From: Bog-257 sp963846715
GTDB taxonomy: Bacteria > Acidobacteriota > Terriglobia > Terriglobales > Acidobacteriaceae
NCBI GenBank assembly: GCA_963846715.1
Contig: CAWJXA010000013.1
Coordinates: forward strand, 372,001-436,000
DNA: 64,000 bases
Reading direction: 5' to 3'
Shown: positions 42,964 to 52,393 of the stretch, one piece after another
Layout: every line of letters starts with the position of its first letter
How positions within the stretch are numbered: the first letter of the stretch is position 1
The notes under the pieces: generated by a model
Databases searched by the model: none
Told to the model about the DNA's origin: nothing
What the model saw: the letters and a program-made list of their open reading frames with translations, nothing else
Program-made: the position numbers and the translations under genes

Positions 42964-44019
42964 CTAGTTCGCCCGTTCTCGTTCCAAGAGCTTCTTCTTT
43001 CTCTCGACTCCCCAGCGGTACCCCGCCAGGTTGCCGTCGCTACGGACGACGCGATGACAGGGCACAGCCAGCGCCACGGGATTCGACGCGCAAGCGCGAG
43101 CTACGGCGCGGACCGCTTTCGGATCGCCGATTTCGCGCGCGATCTCGGTATAGCTGCGAGTGTCACCGTGTGGGATGTGGCGCAGCGTCTCCCAGACCTT
43201 CTGCTGGAAGGCGGTAGCGCGGACGTCAAGCGGCAGGTCGATCACGGTTTTTTCTCCGCTAATGCTGGCCAGCAGTGGCTCAATGTAACGACGCATGGCC
43301 GCGTCGTCACGGCGCAGTTCTGCGGCATGGAACTCGCTTCGCAAGTCGCGCTCCAATTCGGTAGGGTTTTCGCCGAAGCGCACCGCGCACAGCCCGCGCC
43401 CGGTAGCAGCGACCAGCATCCGGCCTAACGGGGTTGCTGCGATGGCGAACGTGATGGTCGCACCCGGGCCTCCGCGACGGTAAGCGCCAGGCGTCATACC
43501 GAGCTGCTGGCTGGACTTCTCATATAGACGGCTGGCCGAGCCGAAGCCGGCGCCGTAGAGGGCGGTAGTCACGTCTTCGCCTTTGCGTAGTCCGGTCTTG
43601 ACATGCTGCATGCGACGAGCCGACTGATATTCGCGCGGGCTAAGTCCCGTCGCGCGCTTGAACAGCCGTTGCAAGTGGAAGGGGCTAAGCCCGACACACT
43701 TACTCAGTTCGGCAAGGGTCATCACGCCTTCGGCGTTATCGAGTAACTGCCGCGCCCGAAGCACGTATTGCGCCTGGGAGGAAATCTCCGTCGGCTTGCA
43801 GCGCAGGCAGGCGCGATAACCGGCACGTTCGGCTTCGCGCGGATCGGGGAAGAACTCAACCGAATCGCGCCGCGGTCGACGGCTGGGGCACGATGGGCGG
43901 CAGTAGACACCGGTGGTGCGCACTGCGAAAACGAAGCGACCGTCCTGGCGGGCGTCGCGCGCCATCACTTGTTGCCAATGATTCTCGTTCTGGTTTTTGT
44001 TCTGAAGTTCGGTTTGCAT
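42964..44019 (-). CDS. ada: Bifunctional Ada DNA repair protein/transcription activator
   Basis: This 351-residue Ada-type protein repairs alkylated DNA and activates the adaptive response. The N-terminal zinc and phosphotriester domain has Cys40, Cys44, Cys71 and Cys74 (GVYCRPSCPSRRP, CLRCKP). A helix-turn-helix AraC-type domain follows (LSKCVGLSPFHLQRLFKRATG, SPREYQSARRM). The C-terminal methyltransferase carries active-site Cys321 in AVPCHRVV. The ATG at 44019 starts the conserved part; an upstream open stretch is not homologous. It is a single gene. Confidence 0.95.
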   Translation of the reverse strand: MQTELQNKNQNENHWQQVMARDARQDGRFVFAVRTTGVYCRPSCPSRRPRRDSVEFFPDPREAERAGYRACLRCKPTEISSQAQYVLRARQLLDNAEGVMTLAELSKCVGLSPFHLQRLFKRATGLSPREYQSARRMQHVKTGLRKGEDVTTALYGAGFGSASRLYEKSSQQLGMTPGAYRRGGPGATITFAIAATPLGRMLVAATGRGLCAVRFGENPTELERDLRSEFHAAELRRDDAAMRRYIEPLLASISGEKTVIDLPLDVRATAFQQKVWETLRHIPHGDTRSYTEIAREIGDPKAVRAVARACASNPVALAVPCHRVVRSDGNLAGYRWGVERKKKLLERERAN

Positions 44020-44143
44020 GGTCCCAGCGTAGCGCCGGGCCGAAGGCGGTGCTATCCGGCCCTTGCGGGCAAAGCATTTGGATGGCCATGCCCCGTTTGA
44101 CGGTGCACCGGACGAGGCCTTGCCAAGTGCCCTTGCTTTGGAG

Positions 44144-45721
44144 CTAGTCCCAGTCTTTCTCATGCTCCCAGACGTCATTCAAATTCACCTTCAGCCCTCG
44201 CGCATACCAGATGTCGAACTTCTCTAACGCGTAGGGATACTCGAAATGTCCGGCCCATTCGGCGTGTTCCGTGATGCTCTTTAGATGCTCGGGATTGTCT
44301 TCATCGACCACGATGATGCTTTCGCCCGTATAGCCGTGAGTTCCCCAGTACCAATAGTTCTGATGAACGCAGATCGCGGGCGGCAGGCCGTACTTTGGTC
44401 CGAAGTAGTCGATCGCGCCAGCCTGTCCATAATCGCCGGCCTTGATGGCGGTCTTGGCCTGCACGTCAGGCGGCAAGGCGTGATAGATACGCGCCACTTC
44501 AGCCACCATCGCCTCCCATCCGAGTTCGTCGGAATAGTACTGGGGCAGCGGAGAGCGCGCGTGGCTATGCTCGCTGATCGGCGGGGTGTAATGAATGGCG
44601 TGCATGTATGCAACAAATTGTGCAGGACTGAGCACCGGCGCAAGAATCGGCAGAAACAGCAGCGCGGGAAGCAGCAACACCAGGACGAATGCGGGTTTCA
44701 GCCAGTTGCGGCGACTCCACTCAATCCACTGCTCGCAGATCACGCTACCCGCAGCGAAGAGCATAGGATAGGCCGGTGCAATGTAGTAATCCTTGCCGTG
44801 CAGGACCATAAAAACTACGAAGGTAACCACGAAGGCCCAGCCCAGAACACGATAACGTCTGCCTTCGTGACTAAAAAACAGCCAGCCCAGTCCCGCGACC
44901 CACAGTGGAAACGCGAAAAGGTTGACCATCAAGACCTGCTGCAGGATGAACCGCACAGGATTCAGCGCGACGTCGCGACCGCTGGCGTGAATGTTGTGCA
45001 TCAACTGCACGAACGGCCAATCGCGATGCACATTCCACATAAAGTTCGGCAGGAAAATCAGAAATGCCACCGCACCGGCGATCCAAATCCATTTGTGGGC
45101 GAACGCTTTACGCTCCGGCGTGAACAATAACCCGATGACTACACCCATCCCGAACACCGCCATCGAGTATTTGTTCAGCAGGCCAACGCCAGACAGGACG
45201 CCGAACCAAAGCCACAGCTTCTGATTGCCAGTCTGAATAATGCGGATGACGATGGAGGCGCAGCCCATCCAGAAGAGGGCTTCGAAATCGTTGGTGCCAA
45301 GCAGGTGGCCGTTGATCACGAACACGGCAGAAACCGCCAGCGCCAAAGCGGACAATGCCATCGCGTAGCGCTTCCCGCCGAACTGATATGCCTGGTACGC
45401 GGTAAGTGCGATCGCTCCGCAACCCGCAATGGCTGGTATGAGCCGGATGACAAATAGCGACGACCCGAACAGCGCGGTGAACAGCCAGGTCACCGCCGGA
45501 ATGAACGGCGGCATGTCGACGTAGCCCCAATCGAGATGCCGGCTGCAGGCGATGTAATAGAGTTCGTCGCGAAAGATGCCGTAGCGGTTGGCGGTGAGCA
45601 GATGCAGGAGAAGCCGCGCCACGACGATTAAGGTGACGATCGCGAAGCCAGTGGCGTACCAGTGGCGTTGACTTCGGCGGTCCTCGGAATGCGACAGGCT
45701 GGTGGAGGCTGAACTCATCAA
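44144..45721 (-). CDS. Glycosyltransferase family 39 (ArnT-like) membrane protein
   Basis: This 525-residue polytopic membrane protein of the dolichyl-phosphate-mannose/ArnT-like superfamily would transfer a sugar from a polyprenyl-phosphate donor on the outer face of the membrane. The first periplasmic loop has the acidic motif IFRDELYYIACSRHLDWGYV followed by DMPPFIPAVTWL, typical of this group. About ten hydrophobic segments follow, then a soluble C-terminal domain (about 385-525). Acceptor and sugar are unknown. Confidence 0.88.
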   Translation of the reverse strand: MMSSASTSLSHSEDRRSQRHWYATGFAIVTLIVVARLLLHLLTANRYGIFRDELYYIACSRHLDWGYVDMPPFIPAVTWLFTALFGSSLFVIRLIPAIAGCGAIALTAYQAYQFGGKRYAMALSALALAVSAVFVINGHLLGTNDFEALFWMGCASIVIRIIQTGNQKLWLWFGVLSGVGLLNKYSMAVFGMGVVIGLLFTPERKAFAHKWIWIAGAVAFLIFLPNFMWNVHRDWPFVQLMHNIHASGRDVALNPVRFILQQVLMVNLFAFPLWVAGLGWLFFSHEGRRYRVLGWAFVVTFVVFMVLHGKDYYIAPAYPMLFAAGSVICEQWIEWSRRNWLKPAFVLVLLLPALLFLPILAPVLSPAQFVAYMHAIHYTPPISEHSHARSPLPQYYSDELGWEAMVAEVARIYHALPPDVQAKTAIKAGDYGQAGAIDYFGPKYGLPPAICVHQNYWYWGTHGYTGESIIVVDEDNPEHLKSITEHAEWAGHFEYPYALEKFDIWYARGLKVNLNDVWEHEKDWD

Positions 45722-45745
45722 TCGTTAAGGACCCGGCCCGAGGGC

Positions 45746-46039
45746 CTAACCTAGCGAACCGATAATCTTGCGGTACTCAGGCTCCGTGAATGCCTTCAGT
45801 GTTTCCGTGGTCACACTGCCTAAAGAGCCGACGGAGAGCGCAAACCGGGCACAGGTTTCGTCGTCGGGAAATTCCGAAATGAAGACCGCGTCATAGCGGC
45901 CCATCGTCAAGTACCATCCATGAATCTTTCCGCCGAGTTTTTCCGCGCCCTTGCGGGCAGCATCCAGCCGTGACGGACTCTCTTTGACCTTTGAGATTCC
46001 TTGCTGGGTATAGCGGAGCAGGGTTACATAGTGTGGCAT
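45746..46039 (-). CDS. GYD-domain protein
   Basis: This 97-residue single-domain GYD protein has a ferredoxin-like alpha/beta dimer fold (YVTLLRYTQQGISKVKESP, GKIHGWYLTMGRYDAVFISE). Its function is unknown. The gene is short, complete, and lies 24 bases upstream of the GT39 gene on the same strand, so the two may share a transcript. Confidence 0.88.
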   Translation of the reverse strand: MPHYVTLLRYTQQGISKVKESPSRLDAARKGAEKLGGKIHGWYLTMGRYDAVFISEFPDDETCARFALSVGSLGSVTTETLKAFTEPEYRKIIGSLG

Positions 46040-46133
46040 CTGAAGTCCTCTTTATCAGTGGAGATTGGGACATTATGCCACTTGCAGGCCGAAAGATGGT
46101 GGGCAGACCGTAAGGTAGGCGGCCAGGATAACT

Positions 46134-46622
46134 CTATTTGTTATTGCTGGTGCTCTTCGGATCTTTCCATTTCAGGCTGAATATGGGTACTCCAGACTGC
46201 TCCACTTTGATCTGGTTGTGGCCCATCGAAACTTTTTCGTGTTTGCTGGCATTGACCCGGACATCGGCCTCGAAGGTTGGCAGATGGTGGGGGCCCGTCG
46301 AGGCCGCGGTGAGAATGCGCGCGGCCGGCTGTGGTTCCGACCCTTGGTAATGTACGCCCATGCGGCTGTCGAGGACCGCGCCCAAAATCGCCTCCGATGC
46401 TCCCTGTTTCTTGAGATCGATAAGCGCTGTTGGGCTGGTGCCGAAGTCAGTCCGGGATATCTGGATTTCACGCACGACGATGCTCTCCGGCAGACCCGCT
46501 TTGACCATTTTGACGACATCGGCGTTGGTCAAAACGTGATCGGTTGGAGCCTGCGCGGACAGGGGAAGCGCGAGAAAGAGAGCTAAAAGTAAGCTCAGTT
46601 GGAGCGCACGAGCGTTTCGCAT
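46134..46622 (-). CDS. Small secreted protein of unknown function
   Basis: This 162-residue protein has a clear signal peptide (RNARALQLSLLLALFLALP then SAQA). A conserved-looking helical segment DHVLTNADVVKMVKAGLPES and VVREIQISRTDFGTSPTALIDLKKQG follows, which resembles a short domain seen in other exported acidobacterial proteins. The ATG at 46622 is chosen because it begins the signal peptide. No function can be assigned. Confidence 0.75.
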   Translation of the reverse strand: MRNARALQLSLLLALFLALPLSAQAPTDHVLTNADVVKMVKAGLPESIVVREIQISRTDFGTSPTALIDLKKQGASEAILGAVLDSRMGVHYQGSEPQPAARILTAASTGPHHLPTFEADVRVNASKHEKVSMGHNQIKVEQSGVPIFSLKWKDPKSTSNNK

Positions 46623-47311
46623 TTGCGGTACCCCCCGGGCAGGAAACTTGGAAGCCATACTGATTGAACGCGCGGCCTGCCGGAACTTGCAAGGTTAATT
46701 TTGCGGGCAGCTGGTCAAACCGGTGGAACGTTGCGAGTCCGACGCTTTCGGAAGGAACGGCGAAGGATAGGCACCTGCACATCGAACCGCAGGCTCCTCC
46801 GTTCGGGCTAGGTGCGACTTATGAGATGAGTTATGAGTTCTAGACGGGCGAAGTCCCTCACTGGCCCAAACTCGTGCGCTGGTACATGGCTGAACGACTG
46901 TACTTTCGTAACTTGACATTGACGGGCGCGGCGGTAGATTGGCTGTGTGAGGCCTAGTGTCTCCACGCTCCGAGGGGGCGGAAGTGGTCTTTGAAAATCA
47001 GTAGATGGTGGGTAGTGGGTAGGGGATAGAATACGGCGACATGATGTCGACTTAGTTAATGCTATCTCCACGGCAGTCCCAAGATGGCAATGATTTTCTG
47101 CCGTAAGTCCTTTAGATGGAATATTTTGGCTGTTAACTCATTTAGATAGAATATTTTACAGACTATTTCCTGTGCCGCCCATTTGTTTTCAAGATTTTGC
47201 GACAGGTGGTGGGGAGGGGGTACCGTCCGACCCCGACTGCCGTTCCTCCCAAAGTGCGAGAAGCTAAGATCGTGGTTGAAGAGTACTAAGCTGTAACCCC
47301 CTACCATCGCG
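46623..47311. other. Intergenic stretch with repeats
   Basis: About 690 bases without a supported gene. The right half contains a GTGGGTAGTGGGTAGGGG low-complexity run and the 30-base tandem repeat at 47098. A TTGACA/TAGATT pair with 16-base spacing near 46915-46942 on the plus strand looks promoter-like, but nothing is encoded behind it. Confidence 0.55.
47098..47157. repeat. Tandem 30-base repeat (acidobacterial-type)
   Basis: Two adjacent 30-base units at 47098-47127 and 47128-47157 share TTTAGATRGAATATTTT and a GTAAGTCC/GTTAACTC arm. A more decayed unit follows up to about 47200 (GTTTTCAAGATTTTGC). The composition is AT-rich against a GC-rich background. It is positioned after the ARPP-1-like gene and overlaps no supported gene. 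Confidence 0.65.
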
Positions 47312-48400
47312 TTACCGATATCGAATGGGAGAAAAACGCGGCTGCCCTTCGCCGTTGTACACCATCTTGGCAAGGTGGACAGTGTATTCCGGCTTCGAAA
47401 GCAGCGAGGTCAGGCTGAAGACCCGGTAACCGTCACCGCTGATTTCGGTGCGCCGGAACAGCCCGGGCTCCGTCTCCGTGACCTCGCGGTTGCCCTGAAG
47501 TTGGTCGAGAAACATCTGGGCTGACTTCTGATCGACTTGTCCGTGTTCACTGGCCGTGGTCAAACACTCGGCCGCATAGGAGCGGATGAGCTTCTGCCAA
47601 TATTTTTCGAGCAAGTCGGTGCTAGCGAAGACGTCAGCCCACAGGATGCGGCCATTGATGGCGACCACCACGCCTTTCGCTCCTTCCTTCTTCAAGTCGC
47701 GCAACATCCCTTCGTAGTCGGCGGCCACCGAGGCGACCTTCTTCTCGACGTCGGGATTTTGCATGACCTTAGCGTACGAGGTAGTGCCCTGAATCGCCGG
47801 AGCGGCCTGTGGAGTGGCCTTGGCCATGCCTCCGACAGCCGAGGCCACCATGTTCCACACACTCTGCTGGTCGCGCGCGGCCATGGCCGGCATACGCACA
47901 CTGGGCTGAGCCATCGCCGAATTCATGCTATTGAAATGCTGCGATGAGGCCACCCAACGGCCCGGTTCAACGCAGAAAACCGACAGGTCGATAGGTTCTG
48001 ATTTCGGCGAAACAATCCGGTCCACTCCGATGACGCGATCCTGCTTGCCGCCGGTCACCACTTCGCCGGCAAGCAAAAGCAAAGGATGATCGGAGTTGTT
48101 GATCAGGACGAGACGATTCACCTCGGCGCCGGATTGCCGCGGCCACCGCGTCCCGGGCCGTACCAATCCCTGTAGCGAGCCGGCTTCGGTGACCACGACC
48201 GAGCCCGCGCGCAAGCCTTCATCGAGCGTCAGGAGATGGACGGTACCATTGTCTGCGCCGCCGACCACCGGGAAGATGCTGAGGTTCCCTTTCGTAACGG
48301 GTGGCAGGACGTGCGGTTCCGAGTGGGTTGGGTTTCCGGCAGCAGCGAATGTTGCCGCCAGCATGGCCGAAGCGAATGACGCCAAGATTCTGAGATTCAC
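47312..48400 (-). CDS. Exported ARPP-1-like domain protein
   Basis: This 362-residue protein starts with GTG (48400), preceded by GGAGGT at good spacing. The signal peptide is about 1-22 (NLRILASFASAMLAATFAAA). The body resembles the ARPP-1 family: LPPVTKGNLSIFPVVGG, RLVLINNSDHPLLLLAGEVVTGGKQDR, VDRIVSPKSEPIDLSVFCVEPGRW. The C-terminal half carries KKEGAKGVVVAINGRILWADVFAS. Function is unknown. It is divergent from the sigma-factor gene with only 88 bases between the starts, so the two probably share a regulatory region. Confidence 0.8.
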   Translation of the reverse strand: MNLRILASFASAMLAATFAAAGNPTHSEPHVLPPVTKGNLSIFPVVGGADNGTVHLLTLDEGLRAGSVVVTEAGSLQGLVRPGTRWPRQSGAEVNRLVLINNSDHPLLLLAGEVVTGGKQDRVIGVDRIVSPKSEPIDLSVFCVEPGRWVASSQHFNSMNSAMAQPSVRMPAMAARDQQSVWNMVASAVGGMAKATPQAAPAIQGTTSYAKVMQNPDVEKKVASVAADYEGMLRDLKKEGAKGVVVAINGRILWADVFASTDLLEKYWQKLIRSYAAECLTTASEHGQVDQKSAQMFLDQLQGNREVTETEPGLFRRTEISGDGYRVFSLTSLLSKPEYTVHLAKMVYNGEGQPRFSPIRYR

Positions 48401-48488
48401 GGTTGACCTCCAGAGGCGCTGGAGCGTCTCTAAACAAGAGAACGCGGCACCGTGTTCTTCTTGCACCCAAATTGATACGATTCGCTTG

Positions 48489-49406
48489 ATGGCCTCCACT
48501 CCCGCCACCGCTCCGCTCGACCCCCAGGTGCTGGCCATGGTTAGGGAGTTTTCCGTGAACCACTACGAAGAGGTCGAGGCGCGGGAGTTTGGTATCTCAC
48601 CTGCCGAGCTGGCGGAGATTCTCGCGGAAGTCATCTGTCATTGGGCTGACGCCGGGTCTCCGAGCGCCGTGCGTAGTTTTCTTCCCACGTTGCGGTTAGG
48701 AGAATTGGTGCTGGCGCGAGCGTGCGCCGCCGGAAATGAACGTGCCTGGGAGGTGTTCCTCAATCGCTACCGAGCGACTTTGTACGAGTCGGCCTACAAG
48801 ATCGCGAAGGAAGAAAGTGCTGCTCGTGCGCTGGCTGACTCGCTGTACGCTTCGCTCTACGGCGTGGATGCCAAGGGACAGCAACGGACTTCGAAGCTGC
48901 GATCGTATCAGGGACGAGGTTCTCTGCAGGGATGGCTGCGGACGGTCGTCGCGCAGGAGTATGTCAATGTTTACCGGGCCACGCGGCGCGAGACCAGTCT
49001 GGATGCGGCATTGGAAGATGGCGTCCAGTTTGCGGCCCATGAGAGCGATGTTAGTCTCGCCGATCCTCGCGCCGAGACCGCAGCTTCGGAGGAGTTGACG
49101 GCGCTGCCTGCGGAAGACCGTTTTCTGTTGGCAGCCTACTATCTCGATCGCCGGACGCTGGCGGAGATTGCCAAATTGCTTGCGGTGCACGAGTCCACCA
49201 TCAGCCGCAAGCTGGAACGCGTGACCTCCGGTCTGCGCAGACGAATTCGCAAACGAATGATGGAGGACGGAATGTCCCCGCGCCAGGCGGACGAAGCGAT
49301 GCAGGATGTTGATGTACGCGATCTGCGGGTGCGGGTGAGCGAAACTTTAAGGCAAGGAACGGGAGAGTTATCGTTCTACAAAGAGAAGAGCAGGAACCAG
49401 GGATGA
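48489..49406 (+). CDS. Sigma-70-family (ECF-like) sigma factor
   Basis: This 305-residue sigma factor has a region 2-like part at about 70-165 (ARACAAGNERAWEVFLNRYR, GRGSLQGWLRTVVAQEYVNVYRA) and a region 4 helix-turn-helix at about 215-265 (LPAEDRFLLAAYYLDRRTLA, VHESTISRKLERVTSGLRRR). It is longer than a minimal ECF factor because of a 70-residue N-terminal extension and a C-terminal tail (MSPRQADEAMQDVDV). Its stop overlaps the downstream anti-sigma gene by 4 bases, so translation is coupled, as for a sigma/anti-sigma pair. Confidence 0.88.
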   Translation: MASTPATAPLDPQVLAMVREFSVNHYEEVEAREFGISPAELAEILAEVICHWADAGSPSAVRSFLPTLRLGELVLARACAAGNERAWEVFLNRYRATLYESAYKIAKEESAARALADSLYASLYGVDAKGQQRTSKLRSYQGRGSLQGWLRTVVAQEYVNVYRATRRETSLDAALEDGVQFAAHESDVSLADPRAETAASEELTALPAEDRFLLAAYYLDRRTLAEIAKLLAVHESTISRKLERVTSGLRRRIRKRMMEDGMSPRQADEAMQDVDVRDLRVRVSETLRQGTGELSFYKEKSRNQG

Positions 49407-50575
49407 ATCAGGAAATTCCAAAGCCGCTGCGCAGCGCCCTTGCCAGACAAGCGGTGGGAGACGTTCATCCTTCACCTGACATGCTTACGTCGTTCGTGGA
49501 GCGGACGTTGCCTCCCGTCGAGAGTGAAGTGGTCACACACCATCTGGCACTGTGTACGGAATGCCGGGAGATTGTGTTCCTGGCCAGCGATGCGGCGGAT
49601 GACGAAGTGAGCGAGGAGAGGGAACTGGTGGCGGCCGCGGCCATTCGCCTGTCTGGCGCCCCGGCTTATGCCGCAGGTGCGCGCGCCCAAGCTGCGGCCG
49701 CAGACACGCCCCGTTCGAGATGGAGGTTCCGGCTGGCTTGGGCGGTGCCGCTCGCAGCCGTAGCATTACTCATCTCAGGCGTTCTAATTGTTCAGCTTCC
49801 CAAGACAGGTGACCGGCGAAGTGTCGCGGCGCTCCCGGTGGCCAGCAACCGCCCCGCGGTGCCTAGCGCCGAAGGAAGCCAAAATATGGTGCTGTCGACT
49901 CCGCCGGCGTCTTCCGCGAACCCTCCGGTGCGCGAGGCACTCGCTAAAGGTGCACCGCAGAGTGCGACGGCGGCGCGGGCCGCAAAGGTCTCTCAAGCTA
50001 CTACCGTCGCCAGCAACACCCCTAGCCAACCCAAGCCCGCTCCGGCGGCAGAGCCTGCGCCAACAGCGAATTCGGAAGCAAATGGAGTCACGATGGGTAG
50101 CCTGGCTCCGGCCGTAGCTCCCGTGATGCCGACACAAAATGGATTTGTAGAGAGCGATGCCGGTCGAGTACAACAGCAGCCGCCCGCAGCGGCGGGTTTC
50201 GCAAAATCAATGTCAGGAATGTACGCGGCGCGCGCTGTAAGGCCGCAATGGCGGATCGGTCCAGAGGGCCATGTTGAACGATCGACGGGCGCCGACGAGT
50301 GGACTCGGGTGCTCGACGATCAACCCGTTACATTTCGCGCGGTGGCTGCCATGGGGAATAACGTTTGGGCTGGTGGCAACAATGGGGCGTTATTCCACTC
50401 GTCGGATGGCGGCCAACATTGGAGCAAAGTGTCGGTCGCCGAAAATTCCAACGTGGAAACTGGCGCAATTGTTTCCATTCGCTTCGTCGATCCGCAACAC
50501 GGGGTTGTTGTTGCTGACAATGGAACCCGCTGGGCGACGACCGACGGAGGAGCTACGTGGACGACATCCCGCTGA
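49403..50575 (+). CDS. Zinc-finger anti-sigma factor fused to Ycf48-like repeat domain
   Basis: This 390-residue membrane protein is the partner of the preceding sigma factor. The cytoplasmic anti-sigma zinc finger is HHLALCTECRE near residues 46-56, and one membrane helix lies at about 111-130 (WAVPLAAVALLISGVLIVQL). A long Ala/Pro-rich linker follows. The C-terminal periplasmic domain (about 285-390) has WAGGNNGALFHSSDGGQHW and RWATTDGGATWT, repeats of the Ycf48/BNR propeller type. Only about two blades are present, too few for a closed propeller by itself. The domain is probably the signal receiver. Confidence 0.85.
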   Translation: MNQEIPKPLRSALARQAVGDVHPSPDMLTSFVERTLPPVESEVVTHHLALCTECREIVFLASDAADDEVSEERELVAAAAIRLSGAPAYAAGARAQAAAADTPRSRWRFRLAWAVPLAAVALLISGVLIVQLPKTGDRRSVAALPVASNRPAVPSAEGSQNMVLSTPPASSANPPVREALAKGAPQSATAARAAKVSQATTVASNTPSQPKPAPAAEPAPTANSEANGVTMGSLAPAVAPVMPTQNGFVESDAGRVQQQPPAAAGFAKSMSGMYAARAVRPQWRIGPEGHVERSTGADEWTRVLDDQPVTFRAVAAMGNNVWAGGNNGALFHSSDGGQHWSKVSVAENSNVETGAIVSIRFVDPQHGVVVADNGTRWATTDGGATWTTSR

Positions 50576-50711
50576 TTGCCGCGCAATGAGGTTCGCCTGA
50601 AGGCGACTCTCGCATGCTCGGCCTGGCAGTGCGCCGCCTGCGCGTTCTGCAGCGCTGATTGTTCGGGGATGCGAGACGCAGTGTCCTTGCCCTCGATATA
50701 ATTCGACCGCC

Positions 50712-52337
50712 ATGAACTGGCAACCTGCTTCTTTCATCCGCCGCTGGTTCGATCCGGAATGTGGTGCGGCGGATCGATTGCTTCCGCGTTGGATCTTCCT
50801 GCGCGCGCTCGGCCTGATTTACTTCTCTGCCTTTTTCTCGCTGGTATTTCAGATTCGCGGGCTCATCGGCGCACAGGGAATTCTTCCGTCCAACGAATAT
50901 CTTGAAGCAGTCGCTCGCCAGTTCGGAGTGGCCCGTTTCTGGTTTGCTCCAACCCTGCTGTGGTTTTCTACCGGCCCGCACATGCTGAACGCAATCTGTT
51001 GGGTCGGGATGATTGCTTCGCTGCTGGTGTTCTTCAACGTCTGGCCACGCGCCACGCTATTCATCTGCCTGGTCTGTTTTCTTTCCTTCGTAAGCGCGGC
51101 TCAGGATTTCTCCGGCTATCAATCCGACGGCATGTTGCTGGAGGCAGGATTTCTCTCTCTATTCTTCGTGCCGCCGGGATTTCTTCCGGGCCTTGGACGG
51201 GCGCATCCACCGTCGTGGGCCAGCCTCTTTCTGCTGCAATGGGAGTGGTTCCGCATCTACTTCGAGTCGGGCATGGTGAAGCTGGCCAGCGGCGATCCCC
51301 AGTGGCGCAACTTCACCGCCATGGACGAGTACTACCAGAACGGCCCGCTGCCGACTTGGATCGGGTGGTATGTGCAGCACCTGCCGCACGGGTTTCACGC
51401 ATTCGCTACCGGGGCAACCCTGGTACTCGAACTCGGCCTGGTATGGATGCTGTTCTTGCCGCGGCGCTGGCGGATTGCATGCTTCTTCATTGTGACTGCA
51501 TGGCAGATTCCGGTAATCCTCACCGCGAACTATACTTTCCTCAACTACCTGGTACTCGTGCTCGGATTTTTGCTGCTGGACGACCGGTTCCTTCTGCGTG
51601 TCATGCCGGAAGGGTGGAGAACGTACATCAGTCCGCGCATTGCCACGCCGCCGGAGAGAGATGCGGAATTGCAGGAGCCCACAGCAGATTCACCCCTTCC
51701 GCGGCGAAAGTCGTTACGGCCCTTACAGGCTTTGCGGCTCTCCCTCGTCAGCGTGATGCTGATCTGGATCTTCTACGCGACGACCGTCCAGATGATCTGG
51801 ATTGTCTGGCGCGTGCCGTTGCCCACCTCACCGGTTGCCGCGCTCGATCCTTTCCGCATTGCCAATCGCTACGGACTTTTTGCGGTGATGACTCGCGGCC
51901 GCTACGAGATCGAGTTCCAAGGCTCGAACGACGGGCAGAATTGGACGCCGTATCCGTTTCGCTACAAGCCGCAGGACCCGAGCCAGCGCCCGGGAATTTA
52001 CGCGCCTTACCAGCCGCGCTTCGACTGGAACTTGTGGTTTGCGTCGCTGGGGGGGTGGCGCGACAACATCATCGTCCCCAGTACCGAAGAGCGTCTGCTG
52101 GCCGGCTCTCCGGATGTACTAGCGCTGTTTGCCGGGAATCCGTTTCCGCAGTCGCCGCCGCAGCAGGTTCGCGCCGTGCTTTGGCAATACTGGTTCACCA
52201 CGCTCCCCGAGAAACGAGCCACGGGAATGTGGTGGAGACGCCAATTGCTCGGACTGTATGCCCCGGTGCTGGAGCGAATGCCGGATGGCAAAGTTGGCGT
52301 GGTGCAATGGCCGGAGCCGCTGCTGCCGCGGCAGTAA
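50712..52337 (+). CDS. Lipase maturation factor-family membrane protein
   Basis: This 541-residue polytopic membrane protein is related to vertebrate LMF1-type lipase maturation factors. Family hallmarks are RLLPRWIFLRALGLIYFSAF, a GYQSDGMLLEAGFLSLFF stretch, FRIYFESGMVKLASGDPQW and the C-terminal soluble RPGIYAPYQPRFDWNLWFASLGG. About nine hydrophobic helices are present. The bacterial role is unknown; it may help fold exported lipases. The start at 50712 is followed by a well-conserved N-terminus. Confidence 0.85.
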   Translation: MNWQPASFIRRWFDPECGAADRLLPRWIFLRALGLIYFSAFFSLVFQIRGLIGAQGILPSNEYLEAVARQFGVARFWFAPTLLWFSTGPHMLNAICWVGMIASLLVFFNVWPRATLFICLVCFLSFVSAAQDFSGYQSDGMLLEAGFLSLFFVPPGFLPGLGRAHPPSWASLFLLQWEWFRIYFESGMVKLASGDPQWRNFTAMDEYYQNGPLPTWIGWYVQHLPHGFHAFATGATLVLELGLVWMLFLPRRWRIACFFIVTAWQIPVILTANYTFLNYLVLVLGFLLLDDRFLLRVMPEGWRTYISPRIATPPERDAELQEPTADSPLPRRKSLRPLQALRLSLVSVMLIWIFYATTVQMIWIVWRVPLPTSPVAALDPFRIANRYGLFAVMTRGRYEIEFQGSNDGQNWTPYPFRYKPQDPSQRPGIYAPYQPRFDWNLWFASLGGWRDNIIVPSTEERLLAGSPDVLALFAGNPFPQSPPQQVRAVLWQYWFTTLPEKRATGMWWRRQLLGLYAPVLERMPDGKVGVVQWPEPLLPRQ

Positions 52338-52393
52338 CGCCGCTTGGCAGCAACGCATCCTACCAAAGGAACTTTGATTTCGAGGAGGCACGC

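Noticed and set aside
46915..46942. TTGACA/TAGATT promoter-like pair on the plus strand
   Set aside because: No gene follows in that direction, and such matches occur by chance.
47062..47373. Small minus-strand open frame over the 30-base repeat
   Set aside because: Translation of repeat DNA; overlaps the end of the ARPP-1-like gene.
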